Origin: Nocardia terrae
Lineage (GTDB): Bacteria; Actinomycetota; Actinomycetes; Mycobacteriales; Mycobacteriaceae
Direction of reading: 5' to 3'
Length of the DNA: 64,000 bases
Assembly (NCBI RefSeq): GCF_009760405.1
Contig: NZ_WRPP01000004.1
Span: 682,001 to 746,000 of the forward strand
A program made the translations under genes and the position numbers. Of the stretch, positions 16,809-27,345 are shown one piece after another. Each line of letters begins with the position of its first letter. The first letter of the stretch is position 1. The notes beneath the pieces are model-generated. The model had not been told where the DNA came from, searched no databases, and worked only from the letters and a program-made list of their open reading frames with translations.

Positions 16809-17702
16809 TCAGTCCTCGCCCAGCAGGTTTCGCGCGATGGGCACCACCTGTCGCGCGAAACGCTGCACCTGGTCCACGTCGAAGCCGGGCGGCCAATAGA
16901 TGAAGGTGTCGAATCCGGCGTTGCGGGCCAGGCCGAAAATGATCTCCGCCCATTCCTCCGGTGAGCCGTGAATCGGGTCGGAGCCATGGGGATTCGGGTG
17001 CAACGGCCGATCGCTCACGACTCCCGGGAGCGCGGCCAGGCGGGTGATGGTGCGCGGGTCGCGGCCCACCGACCGGGCCACCGCGTCGATCCGCGCATTG
17101 GCGTCGGGCCATTGCTCCCAAGGCATCCAGTTCGGCAGTGGCGCCACCCATCCGTCGGCCGCCGAGCCGATCAGATCCAGCGCGTGCGGGCCCATGCCGC
17201 CCAGCCAGATGGCGATATCGTGCGCGGGGGCGGGCCCGCCCTCGATGCCCTGCACGGTGTACTCGGTCCCCACCACCGAAACCAGCTGTCCCGGACGCCA
17301 TTCCGCCCGGATGATCGCGATCCCCTCCGCGAGCGCCATGAGCGCGGCCCGGCCCTTGCGCACCGGCCCGCCCATGGCGATCACGCCGCTCTCGAAAGCC
17401 CCTGAGCCCAAACCCAATTCGAATCGACCGCCGCTGAGCAGGTCGAAGGTGGCGGCCTGCTTGGCGATCATGGCGGGGGTGCGCAGCGGCAGGTTCGCGA
17501 CGCCGGGATAGAGGCTGACCCGCTCGGTGGCCGCCAGGCACGCGCCGATCACCGCGAAGGTGTCGCCGAACTGGGCGTTGTAGGGGTGGTCCTGGATGGC
17601 GACCAGATCCAGCCCGTCGGCGTCGGCGGCCACGGCCATGTCGATGACGTCCGGCAGCGCGGCCGCGACGGGCGGGATCGAGATACCGAACCTTGCCTTC
17701 AT
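16809..17702 (-). CDS. LLM-class (F420-type) oxidoreductase
   Basis: 297 residues with the luciferase-like TIM-barrel pattern: FGISIPP at the N-terminus, QDHPYN after the second strand, TPAMIAKQAATFDLLSGGRFELGLGSG as the family core, and IAIWLGGMGPHALDLIGSAADGWV near the end. In Nocardia and Mycobacterium most such proteins use deazaflavin F420. Substrate unknown. It stands alone between an SRPBCC gene and a DNA-repair gene. Confidence 0.88.
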   Translation of the reverse strand: MKARFGISIPPVAAALPDVIDMAVAADADGLDLVAIQDHPYNAQFGDTFAVIGACLAATERVSLYPGVANLPLRTPAMIAKQAATFDLLSGGRFELGLGSGAFESGVIAMGGPVRKGRAALMALAEGIAIIRAEWRPGQLVSVVGTEYTVQGIEGGPAPAHDIAIWLGGMGPHALDLIGSAADGWVAPLPNWMPWEQWPDANARIDAVARSVGRDPRTITRLAALPGVVSDRPLHPNPHGSDPIHGSPEEWAEIIFGLARNAGFDTFIYWPPGFDVDQVQRFARQVVPIARNLLGED

Positions 17703-17833
17703 CGAGCCTCCTCACCAGCGGGAATCGACGAGTCGATCATCAGGGGCGACCGGGCCGGTACCCGGCATTTCGGACTTCCGCCCCGCGCCCGGGCGTGTCT
17801 GTGGACCTCCCGGGTGGAGGACAATGAACACGT

Positions 17834-18487
17834 ATGAACCAGCGCGAGAACCGGAACACCGTGCGCGCCCTCCTGGAGCGGGCCGGAACCAGCTACGCCA
17901 CCCAGGCCGGAATCCACCTGTCCGACAAACCCGCACCCCTGTACCAGCTGCTCATGCTGGCCCAGCTGCTCAGTCACCGCATCTCCGCCGACATCGCGGT
18001 GAACGCGGCGCGGGAACTCCTCGCCGCCGGATACACCACGCCGCGGCACGTGGCCGACGCCGAATGGGCCGACCTGGTCGCGACCCTCGGCCGCGCCCAC
18101 TTCGTCCGCTACGACGAGTCCACCGCGACCCGGCTGATCGCCAATGCGGCCGATCTCCTCGCCCACCGATCCGGCGACATGCGCGCACTGGCAACCGAAT
18201 CCGGCCACGACCCGGCCCGGCTGGCCGCCCTGCTCCAGCAGTTCGAAGGCATCGGCCCGGTCGGGGCCGACATCTATCTCCGCGAGGTCCAGGACACCTG
18301 GACCTGGATCCGCCCCCACTTCGACGAGCGTGCCCGCCGCGGCGCGGCCGAACTGTCCCTGCCGACCGACCCCGCCGCCCTCGACCGCCTCAATCCCACC
18401 CGCCGCGACGCCGACCTCGCGGCCGCCCTGGTGCGCGTCACCCTCGATCACAGCCTGCTCGACGAGGTGCTCGCCGCGATCGGCTGA
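17834..18487 (+). CDS. HhH-GPD-like base-excision repair protein (endonuclease III-like)
   Basis: 217 residues. The helix-hairpin-helix is seen in FEGIGPVGADIYLREVQ at about residues 136-152, preceded by a helical region with AQLLSHRISADIAVNAA that matches the start of the Nth/MutY fold. The C-terminal four-Cys iron-sulfur loop of endonuclease III is absent, and the usual catalytic Lys of the hairpin is not evident (VGADIY replaces RKTANV), so activity may differ from Nth. Actinobacteria commonly carry this short cluster-less type. It stands alone; no operon partner. Confidence 0.8.
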   Translation: MNQRENRNTVRALLERAGTSYATQAGIHLSDKPAPLYQLLMLAQLLSHRISADIAVNAARELLAAGYTTPRHVADAEWADLVATLGRAHFVRYDESTATRLIANAADLLAHRSGDMRALATESGHDPARLAALLQQFEGIGPVGADIYLREVQDTWTWIRPHFDERARRGAAELSLPTDPAALDRLNPTRRDADLAAALVRVTLDHSLLDEVLAAIG

Positions 18488-18572
18488 TTCGGCCGCGTGC
18501 CACCGGCTTCGGGCCGATCGGGGCATCTTCACCGGTGTCGATCGAAGGCGCGCGAGGCCGCCCGATTCCGTT

Positions 18573-18578
18573 TACGAT
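18573..18578 (+). promoter_or_regulatory. -10 element for a leaderless DUF1707 transcript
   Basis: TACGAT fits the actinobacterial TANNNT -10 and ends six bases before the GTG at 18585. No Shine-Dalgarno sequence lies in between. That spacing puts the transcription start on or next to the start codon, implying leaderless translation. No convincing -35 is seen. Confidence 0.5.
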
Positions 18579-18584
18579 CCCCGC

Positions 18585-19652
18585 GTGAGCTCCAGATCGT
18601 CCGGATCGGCCGGGGATTCGGCCGCGTCCGGACGCATGCGGGCGCGCGACATCGACCGCGTCAACGCGCGGGCGCTGCTGGACGCCGCCTACGAGGAGGG
18701 CGAGCTCGGGGTCGACGAATACCACCAGCGCTCCGACCGGGCGCAGCGGGCACAGACTCTTGCCGAACTGCAGCGGCTCATCGGCGACCTGCAGCCGAGC
18801 ACCAAGACCGTGGATCTCACCTCCTCCGCCAAGCGGCCGCGTCGGCAGTCCGGCGGCTACCCGCCGCGCACCCGGGCGCGCGACACCGACCGCCAGGCCA
18901 CCTGCGCGCTGCTCGACGCCGCCCTCGCGGACGGGCAGTTGAATGCCGCCGACCACCGCACCCTCACCGAACTCGCCGGTGAGGCACGGACTTTGGGAGA
19001 TCTCGCCCAGCTCACCGACGATCTGCAGCGTCCCGACCACGCCCCGCCGGATCCCCTGCCGCCCACCTCGCGGCGCGAGAACTGGTTCGCGGCAGGCGTG
19101 GCCGCCCTCAGCATCGCGGTGGCCGTCGGTACCTTCGTGGCGGTCGACCAGCCGCCGTCCCACAAAGCCGGGCCGCCCGCGGTGGATATCGGCGTGATCA
19201 AACCGCTGGTGCTGCCGCGGCCCAGACTCACCACGGCCGAGGGCCTCACCTACCTGCGGGACGCCTATCGCGCCAAGTTCGGCGACAGCACCGTCGACAC
19301 CGCCGTCATCTACCCCGACTACGCCGTGATAACCCGTGGGACGCAGGCGAATCGGCAGGTCAACTACACCTATCGCGGCGGTTTCGACACCGGCACCGAC
19401 CCGCAGACGCGGCCGCCGCAAACCCCCACCGCCGACCTGGCGGCTCTCGACGTGCAGGCCGTCACGGCCCTGGCGGCGCAGGCTCCCGCGCTGACCAAGG
19501 TGGACCAGGGCTCGATCGACTACTTCTATGTCGAAGGCGAGAGCGCCGGTCCGATCATCCGGATATACGTGAGCAACAAGGCCAAAGAGAACGGCTACAT
19601 CGAGGCGACCCTCGACGGCCGTATCGTGCGGACCTCGGTATTCGGGGGATAG
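18585..19652 (+). CDS. Membrane protein with two DUF1707 domains
   Basis: 355 residues from a GTG start. Two DUF1707 (SHOCT-like) copies stand in tandem: about residues 18-70 (RARDIDRVNARALLDAAYEE...LIGDLQ) and 92-147 (RARDTDRQATCALLDAALAD...LTDDLQ). A single membrane span follows at about 165-185, then a roughly 170-residue domain. The last part resembles the C-terminus of the next gene (YLRDAYRAKFGDSTVDTAVIYPDYAVI against FVEAYKEHFGDTRVDQVLLYPSYVVI), so the two are paralogues. Topology suggests cytoplasmic DUF1707 domains and an exported C-terminal domain. Function unknown. The next gene starts eight bases downstream. Confidence 0.85.
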   Translation: MSSRSSGSAGDSAASGRMRARDIDRVNARALLDAAYEEGELGVDEYHQRSDRAQRAQTLAELQRLIGDLQPSTKTVDLTSSAKRPRRQSGGYPPRTRARDTDRQATCALLDAALADGQLNAADHRTLTELAGEARTLGDLAQLTDDLQRPDHAPPDPLPPTSRRENWFAAGVAALSIAVAVGTFVAVDQPPSHKAGPPAVDIGVIKPLVLPRPRLTTAEGLTYLRDAYRAKFGDSTVDTAVIYPDYAVITRGTQANRQVNYTYRGGFDTGTDPQTRPPQTPTADLAALDVQAVTALAAQAPALTKVDQGSIDYFYVEGESAGPIIRIYVSNKAKENGYIEATLDGRIVRTSVFGG

Positions 19653-19660
19653 GCGAGACC

Positions 19661-20431
19661 ATGGCTGATGCACGCAATCAGGAGCTGCGAGCGCGCGACA
19701 CCGATCGTGTCGACGCCTGCTCCATGCTCGATGCCGCGCGGGAGTCCGGTGAACTGACCTCGGACGAGCATGCCGAGCGAACCGCGAAGGCCATGGCCGC
19801 CAAGACTTTCGGGGAAATCGACGCGATTCTGTCCGATCTGCAGATACCCCGCAATCTGGTGAATTCGCCTGTGGTGCGGGCGAATCGGCGCGGTCCGTCC
19901 ACGCGGATGCGGGTCGCCGCCGCGATCGTGGTGGCCGCCGCCCTGCTGGGCGCGTTCGCGGGTTGCGTATCCCGCACCACCGCACCGGAACCGCCGCTGC
20001 CCGACCCGACCACGGGAGCCGGGCTCGCCAGTTTCGTCGAGGCGTACAAGGAGCACTTCGGCGATACGCGGGTCGACCAGGTGCTGCTCTATCCCTCGTA
20101 TGTGGTGATCGAGCGCCGCGAAGACCCGACCTCGGGCAGCGATACGTCCATCCACTACGACGGCAGTTTCCGCGCCGGCGGCGATGCCGCGCGCCCGAAG
20201 GGCCCGGACACCTTCGACCTCTCGACCCTCGACATTCCGACCTTGGCCGGACTGTTCGCGGGTGCCCCGCGGACCTTGGGTATGCCCAACGGCCGGATCG
20301 CCCACGTCGAGATCTCGCACGGTGCCGACGGCAATCCGGAGGTCAGCATCCATGTCGAAGACGGCACCAAGAGCGGCTACCTGACGGTCACCGCGAAGGG
20401 TGAACCCAGGTCGATCAACCCGCCCGCCTGA
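19661..20431 (+). CDS. DUF1707 membrane protein, paralogue of the preceding gene
   Basis: 256 residues: one DUF1707 domain (about 10-62, beginning LRARDTDRVDACSMLDAARE), a membrane span at about 83-102 (VAAAIVVAAALLGAFAGC), and a C-terminal domain homologous to that of the upstream gene. The GC after the hydrophobic stretch makes a lipobox-like end (LLGAFAGC), though it is too deep to be a normal lipoprotein signal. It is co-transcribed with its neighbour. Function unknown. The dnaK promoter begins within 30 bases after its stop. Confidence 0.85.
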   Translation: MADARNQELRARDTDRVDACSMLDAARESGELTSDEHAERTAKAMAAKTFGEIDAILSDLQIPRNLVNSPVVRANRRGPSTRMRVAAAIVVAAALLGAFAGCVSRTTAPEPPLPDPTTGAGLASFVEAYKEHFGDTRVDQVLLYPSYVVIERREDPTSGSDTSIHYDGSFRAGGDAARPKGPDTFDLSTLDIPTLAGLFAGAPRTLGMPNGRIAHVEISHGADGNPEVSIHVEDGTKSGYLTVTAKGEPRSINPPA

Positions 20432-20455
20432 TCTCATACTTTTTTTGTGGTGCAC

Positions 20456-20481
20456 GGAATAGATGACGTGCGCCTCCGGTT
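20456..20481 (+). promoter_or_regulatory. SigH-like promoter of dnaK
   Basis: GGAATA (20456-20461), a 17-base spacer and GTT (20479-20481) fit the SigH/SigR stress-sigma consensus GGAAYA-N17-GTT. It lies 161 bases upstream of the dnaK ATG and just before the HAIR-like element. dnaK is a known SigH-regulon gene in mycobacteria. Confidence 0.65.
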
Positions 20482-20497
20482 GTGACTGGTCAGCAAG

Positions 20498-20518
20498 GTT
20501 GAGCGAGTTGGACTCAAG
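20498..20518 (+). promoter_or_regulatory. HAIR-like HspR operator upstream of dnaK
   Basis: GTTGAGC-N7-ACTCAAG matches the HspR operator consensus CTTGAGT-N7-ACTCAAG in 12 of 14 arm positions, with the right arm perfect and spacing exact. It lies about 17 bases after the SigH-like -10, where bound HspR would block transcription. The repressor gene is the last gene of the same operon, giving feedback control. Confidence 0.85.
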
Positions 20519-20641
20519 TTCAGGTTGCGCATCGCGGAAAGCGGGTGCAGGATTGAGCCGACCACGCTCAGTGTTACTGGGATGAAGCGTCCGGGGCCTC
20601 GCGCCCCGAGTGCTCAAGTACGTCAAACAGGAGGAATCACC

Positions 20642-22476
<1,835 letters not shown>

Positions 22477-22480
<4 letters not shown>

Positions 22481-23109
22481 CGAACCAGAACCCGGAACCA
22501 ACCATCGATCCGGCTGAGTTCGAGGGGCGCTTCGCGGCGACGGGTGAGGTCTTCGAGGCCGCGGCGGATTCCGCCGCGGCCCTCGGGGCCGAGGGTTCTC
22601 CCGAAGCGGGCGAGGATGCCCTCGCCGACGCGATCTCGGCCGAATTGGCCGAGCGCACTTCCGATCTGCAGCGTCTGACCGCGGAGTACGCCAACTACCG
22701 CCGTCGCGTCGAGCGTGACCGAAAGGCCACCATCGACACCGCCAAGGCGACGGTCGTGAGCGAACTGCTCCCGGTGCTCGACGATCTGGATCGCGCTCGC
22801 GCCCACGGCGACCTCGACAACGGCCCGCTCAAGCTGGTCGCGGACAAGCTGGTCGCCGCCCTGCAGAAGCAGGGTCTCGAGGAATTCGGCACGGAGGGTG
22901 AGCCCTTCGATCCGACCCTGCACGAGGCCGTGCAGCACGAGGGCAGCGGCGCTGACCCGGTGCTCGGCATGGTCATGCGCAAGGGCTACCGCTTCGGCGA
23001 CCGCGTGCTGCGACACGCGCTGGTCGGCGTCACCGACGGTGTGGCGGATCTGGCTGCAGGACAGCCGGATCAGACGAACGCTGGCACCGATGCCGCTGGC
23101 ACTGATTAA
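22477..23109 (+). CDS. grpE: Nucleotide exchange factor GrpE
   Basis: 210 residues from a GTG that overlaps the dnaK stop (GTGA), so translation is probably coupled. A charged, flexible N-terminus (to about 60) leads into the long coiled coil (LQRLTAEYANYRRRVERDRKATIDTA) and the C-terminal beta domain with the family signature (ADPVLGMVMRKGYRFGDRVLRHALVGV). It stimulates ADP release from DnaK. Confidence 0.98.
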
Positions 23110-23160
23110 CCACCTACGGACGCCCCCGGCGTCATCGACACAGAAAGGAGGAGATGCCCG

Positions 23161-24335
<1,175 letters not shown>

Positions 24336-24336
<1 letters not shown>

Positions 24337-24728
24337 TGAGTTCCGATCCGAAGAAGACCGAGGCCCAGTACTTCCTGATCTCGGTGGCCGCGCAGCTGGC
24401 GGGCATGCACGCCCAGACGCTGCGCACCTATGACCGGCTGGGTCTCGTTTCGCCGCAGCGCACTTCGGGTGGCGGGCGGCGGTACTCGGACCGGGACGTG
24501 GAGCTGCTCCGCGAGGTGCAGCGCCTGTCCCAGGACGAGGGAGTGAACCTGGCCGGCATCAAACGGATCATCGAACTCACCAAGCAGGTGGAGGAGTTGC
24601 AGCACCGGGTGAGCGAGTTGACCGCCGAGCTGGAAAGGCAGCGAGCCTACCGGCCCACGCACCTGACTCCCCAGCCGAGCACGGCTCTCGTGGTGTGGCA
24701 GCCCCGAAACCGGCGTAAGCCGCAGTAG
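24336..24728 (+). CDS. hspR: Heat-shock repressor HspR (MerR family)
   Basis: 130 residues. The MerR-type winged helix is FLISVAAQLAGMHAQTLRTYDRLGLV followed by the wing SPQRTSGGGRRYSDRD. A helical dimerisation region follows (LREVQRLSQDEGVNLAGIKRIIELTKQVEELQ). HspR with DnaK-ATP represses HAIR-bearing promoters; such sites are visible before dnaK and clpB here. The ATG at 24336 overlaps the dnaJ stop; an in-frame GTG 15 bases earlier lies within dnaJ and is less likely. It closes the operon, followed by an intrinsic terminator. Confidence 0.97.
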
Positions 24729-24744
24729 GGCAAGAGAACCGGAG

Positions 24745-24777
24745 AAGGCGGCACCCCGCGCGGCGGGGTGCCGCCTT
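24745..24777 (+). terminator. Intrinsic terminator of the dnaK operon
   Basis: A GGCGGCACCCCGC / GCGGGGTGCCGCC stem (13 bases, 15 counting the flanking AA/TT) with a 3-base loop is followed by a short T-run. It lies 16 bases after the hspR stop. Confidence 0.9.
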
Positions 24778-24780
24778 TGC

Positions 24781-25231
24781 TGTTCCGAGGAATGTTGCGG
24801 GCAATGTGCTGAGTTGCCCATGGGGACTGTGGGATTAGCGAAGTTCTTTGCGTCGGTTAATTACAAACGGACCGGTAGGTTATTGAATACTTCCATTAAC
24901 GAGTTTTGTCCGTATGCTGCAGGGGAATTCGGCGCAATCGTGGTTGCGGCAGGATCGCTGTTTTCCTGAGTCTTGCAAAACGGATCAGACAGAATCGGCG
25001 GCCGGAAGCCCGTGTCTCGCGGCGAGTTCCAGTTGAACAGTTGGTTTTCGACTCAGATACCCCGCAACGTTCATGTTTTCGAGGATAAAAGGGCGTGTTA
25101 TTGAAACGTCCCGTTCCGTTGCTGGCTAACCTCGCCTACACTTGCTTGGCAACGGCTGCTGTCGAGTGTCCCGCAGCACTTCACTCGCCGGTCACGCCTG
25201 CGTTCGATTGCGAAATGGGGTTGTGACACAA
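24781..25231. other. Long AT-richer intergenic region before flavohaemoglobin gene
   Basis: About 450 bases with no convincing gene; a 60-codon rightward frame at 24906-25088 has no family features. The DNA is noticeably less GC-rich than its surroundings. It contains GTTAAT (24856-24861) and ATTAAC (24895-24900) arms around ACCGGT. It probably holds the promoter and a long leader for the rightward flavohaemoglobin gene, possibly a small RNA; I cannot assign elements with confidence. Confidence 0.5.
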
Positions 25232-26401
25232 ATGGATTCGCGGACCGTCGCATTGATTAGAACAACGTTCAAGGCGGTTGCTGCGGAGGATGGTGGCCCC
25301 GAGAAGCTCGCCCGATCGTTCTACGCCATCCTCTTCACCGAGTACCCGCAAGTTCGCGACTTCTTCCCCGCCGCCCTCGACGCCCAGCGCGACCGACTGG
25401 TCAAGGCCATCGGGTACTGCGTGGACAGGCTGGAGGAACCCGAGCGGCTGCTGCCCTTCCTGGCTCAGCTCGGCCGCGATCACCGCAAGTACGGCGTGGT
25501 CGCCGAACACTATGTGGCCGTGGGTAAATCACTCAAGAGCGCACTCGAGGCATACGCGGGCACCGAGATCTGGACCGACGAGGTCGGCCGCGCCTGGGAC
25601 GAGGGTATCGGTGTCATCGCCGACACCATGATCGCCGCGGCCGAGCAGGAGACCACGCCGCCGGTGTGGACCGGCACGGTGATCGAGCATCGGGAAGTGC
25701 TACGCAATCTGGCCGTCGTGCGGTTGAAGCTGGACCAGCCCATGCAGTACGCGGCCGGGCAGTACATGAGCGTGCAGATCCCCTCGCGCCCGCGCATGTG
25801 GCGCTACCTGTCGCCCGCCATACCCGCGAACGCCAACGGCGAGCTGGAGTTTCACATTCGCGGCGTCACCGGCGGCTGGGTCAGCCCGGCCATGGTCGGC
25901 CACACTCGCATCGGCGAGCAGTGGCTGATCGGTTCCCCGCTGGGTGGTCTCGGCGTGCCGCGCAATACCCGCCGCAAGATGCTCATGATCGGCTGCGGCA
26001 CCGGCATCGCCCCGCTGCGCGCGCAGCTGATGGCCATGACCGCCCGCCGCTCCAACCCGAAGGTGGACCTGTTCGTCGGCGGCCACTACCCGTGCGACCT
26101 CTACGATCTCGAGGTGCTGAGCCAATTGGCCTGCGCCAACAAGTGGCTCAGCGTCTACCCGGTCACCGAATCCACCGAGAACCCGTGGTGGCACTTCGAC
26201 GACTCCGAGGGCCCGCGCGAATTCCCGGGCCTGGAACCCCGCGTGGTCGGCCAGATCGGCAAGATCGTGGCGAGCCACGGCTCCTGGTCCGATCGCGACG
26301 TCCAGATCGTCGGCGCGCCATCCATGGTGCAGACCACCAAGTTCCGGCTCATGGCCGCGGGAACCCCAACTCAGAACATCCGGCACGATCCATTGTTCTG
26401 A
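25232..26401 (+). CDS. Flavohaemoglobin (globin-FAD/NAD reductase), type II-like
   Basis: 389 residues. The globin domain (1-140) keeps the haem-pocket residues: Tyr31 (B10), Phe44/45 (CD1), Gln52 (E7) and proximal His84 (F8). The reductase half has an FAD motif WRYLSPA (instead of the Hmp-type RxYS) and the NAD motif GCGTGIAPLRA. Altered flavin motifs are a feature of mycobacterial type II flavohaemoglobins such as Rv0385, which sits beside clpB in M. tuberculosis and was proposed to oxidise D-lactate rather than NO. The ATG at 25232 is preferred; a GTG three codons earlier is possible. Haem oxidation chemistry is not predictable from sequence alone. Confidence 0.88.
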   Translation: MDSRTVALIRTTFKAVAAEDGGPEKLARSFYAILFTEYPQVRDFFPAALDAQRDRLVKAIGYCVDRLEEPERLLPFLAQLGRDHRKYGVVAEHYVAVGKSLKSALEAYAGTEIWTDEVGRAWDEGIGVIADTMIAAAEQETTPPVWTGTVIEHREVLRNLAVVRLKLDQPMQYAAGQYMSVQIPSRPRMWRYLSPAIPANANGELEFHIRGVTGGWVSPAMVGHTRIGEQWLIGSPLGGLGVPRNTRRKMLMIGCGTGIAPLRAQLMAMTARRSNPKVDLFVGGHYPCDLYDLEVLSQLACANKWLSVYPVTESTENPWWHFDDSEGPREFPGLEPRVVGQIGKIVASHGSWSDRDVQIVGAPSMVQTTKFRLMAAGTPTQNIRHDPLF

Positions 26402-26434
26402 AGCGGCTCACCCCGTCATTCGCGTGTGCATTCG

Positions 26435-26465
26435 CCGGAATCCACTCGGGCCCTGTGGATCCCGG
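26435..26465. terminator. Bidirectional terminator-like hairpin
   Basis: CCGGAATCCAC / GTGGATCCCGG pair over 11 bases with one mismatch around a 9-base loop. It lies between the ends of convergent genes (26401 and 26495), so it can serve both. Confidence 0.6.
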
Positions 26466-26494
26466 CCAATAGCCCGCCGGGTCGATGGGGTGCG

Positions 26495-27280
26495 CTAAAA
26501 GCCTTCGTAGCGAATGGCTTCCGCGGGCGCGCCGATGGCGACCAGTTGGTCGATGGTGTTGCGGACCATGGCCGCGCCGCCGCACACCAGGATCTGGTGG
26601 TGGTCGAGCGGGCCGAAGCGTTCGGGGATGTCGGCGATGGTGCCCGGCATCATCTCCTCCGGGCGGAAGCCGAGATCGACGCGGCACTGTTCGTACCAGG
26701 GGTCGGTCAGGTCCGGGTCGTACTCGTCCTGCACCACGGGAATGACCGTGAGCCAGGGCAATTCGCCGGCCAGCAGGAAGAGCATGTCCGAGGCGTAGAG
26801 GTCGCGGGGGTAGCGCCCGCCCACGAACAGGTGGGTGCGGGGCGGGTCGTCGCGCCGCGCCGTATCGAGCAGCAGTGCGCGCAGCGGCGCGAGCCCCACA
26901 CCGTCCGCGAGCATGACCACGTCGGTGGTCTCCGGCTCCACCGCCAGCCAGCCCGCGGGCGCGCTGATCCGCCATTCGTCGCCGGGATGCGAGTCGGCCA
27001 CGATGGACCCGCTGCACCACCCGCCCGGCACCGTCCGCACATGGAACTCGAGCTTCCCGTCCAGCGACGGCGGCAGCGCACAGTACATGCGCCGCGCCAT
27101 GTTCGGATGCTGCGGCGTCCGCACCTCCACCGACTGGCCCGGCGCGAACGGCACGAACTCGCCGATCAGCCGCACCACCGTGGTGTCCTCACGCAGCCGG
27201 TGCGCGCCGACCACCGTGGCGGTCCACTCGGTCTGCTCGCCCAGCGGCAGCGCGCCGGTCTCCTCGGGGCCGATACTCAA
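26495..27280 (-). CDS. Globin-less FAD/NAD-type reductase related to the flavohaemoglobins
   Basis: 261 residues matching only the reductase half of its two neighbours (WTATVVGAHRL...GQSVEVRTPQ; LFVGGRYPRDLYA). Start is a TTG with AGGAG six bases upstream; no in-frame globin coding precedes it. The FAD motif is RRMYCALPP, and the NAD-binding glycine loop is ADGVGLAPLRA, lacking the GCGTG/GSGTG of the paralogues, so pyridine-nucleotide binding may be altered. It is read 65 bases after the second flavohaemoglobin gene on the same strand, across a hairpin. It may supply electrons to the neighbouring globins or have taken a new role. Confidence 0.82.
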   Translation of the reverse strand: MSIGPEETGALPLGEQTEWTATVVGAHRLREDTTVVRLIGEFVPFAPGQSVEVRTPQHPNMARRMYCALPPSLDGKLEFHVRTVPGGWCSGSIVADSHPGDEWRISAPAGWLAVEPETTDVVMLADGVGLAPLRALLLDTARRDDPPRTHLFVGGRYPRDLYASDMLFLLAGELPWLTVIPVVQDEYDPDLTDPWYEQCRVDLGFRPEEMMPGTIADIPERFGPLDHHQILVCGGAAMVRNTIDQLVAIGAPAEAIRYEGF

Positions 27281-27316
27281 CGCGAACTCCTGCTCATCGA
27301 TGTCTCTCGGTGTGGC

Positions 27317-27339
27317 GAGACCCCGCTCGCGCGGGTCTC
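27317..27339 (-). terminator. Hairpin between flavohaemoglobin and orphan reductase genes
   Basis: GAGACCC / GGGTCTC form a 7-base stem around a 9-base GC-rich loop in the 65-base gap. There is no T-run; it may partly terminate transcription or stabilise the upstream message. Confidence 0.5.
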
Positions 27340-27345
27340 AGCTCC

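Noticed and set aside
24906..25088. 60-codon rightward frame in the gap before the flavohaemoglobin gene
   Set aside because: No ribosome site, atypical codon use and no conserved features; kept only as part of an unexplained gap.
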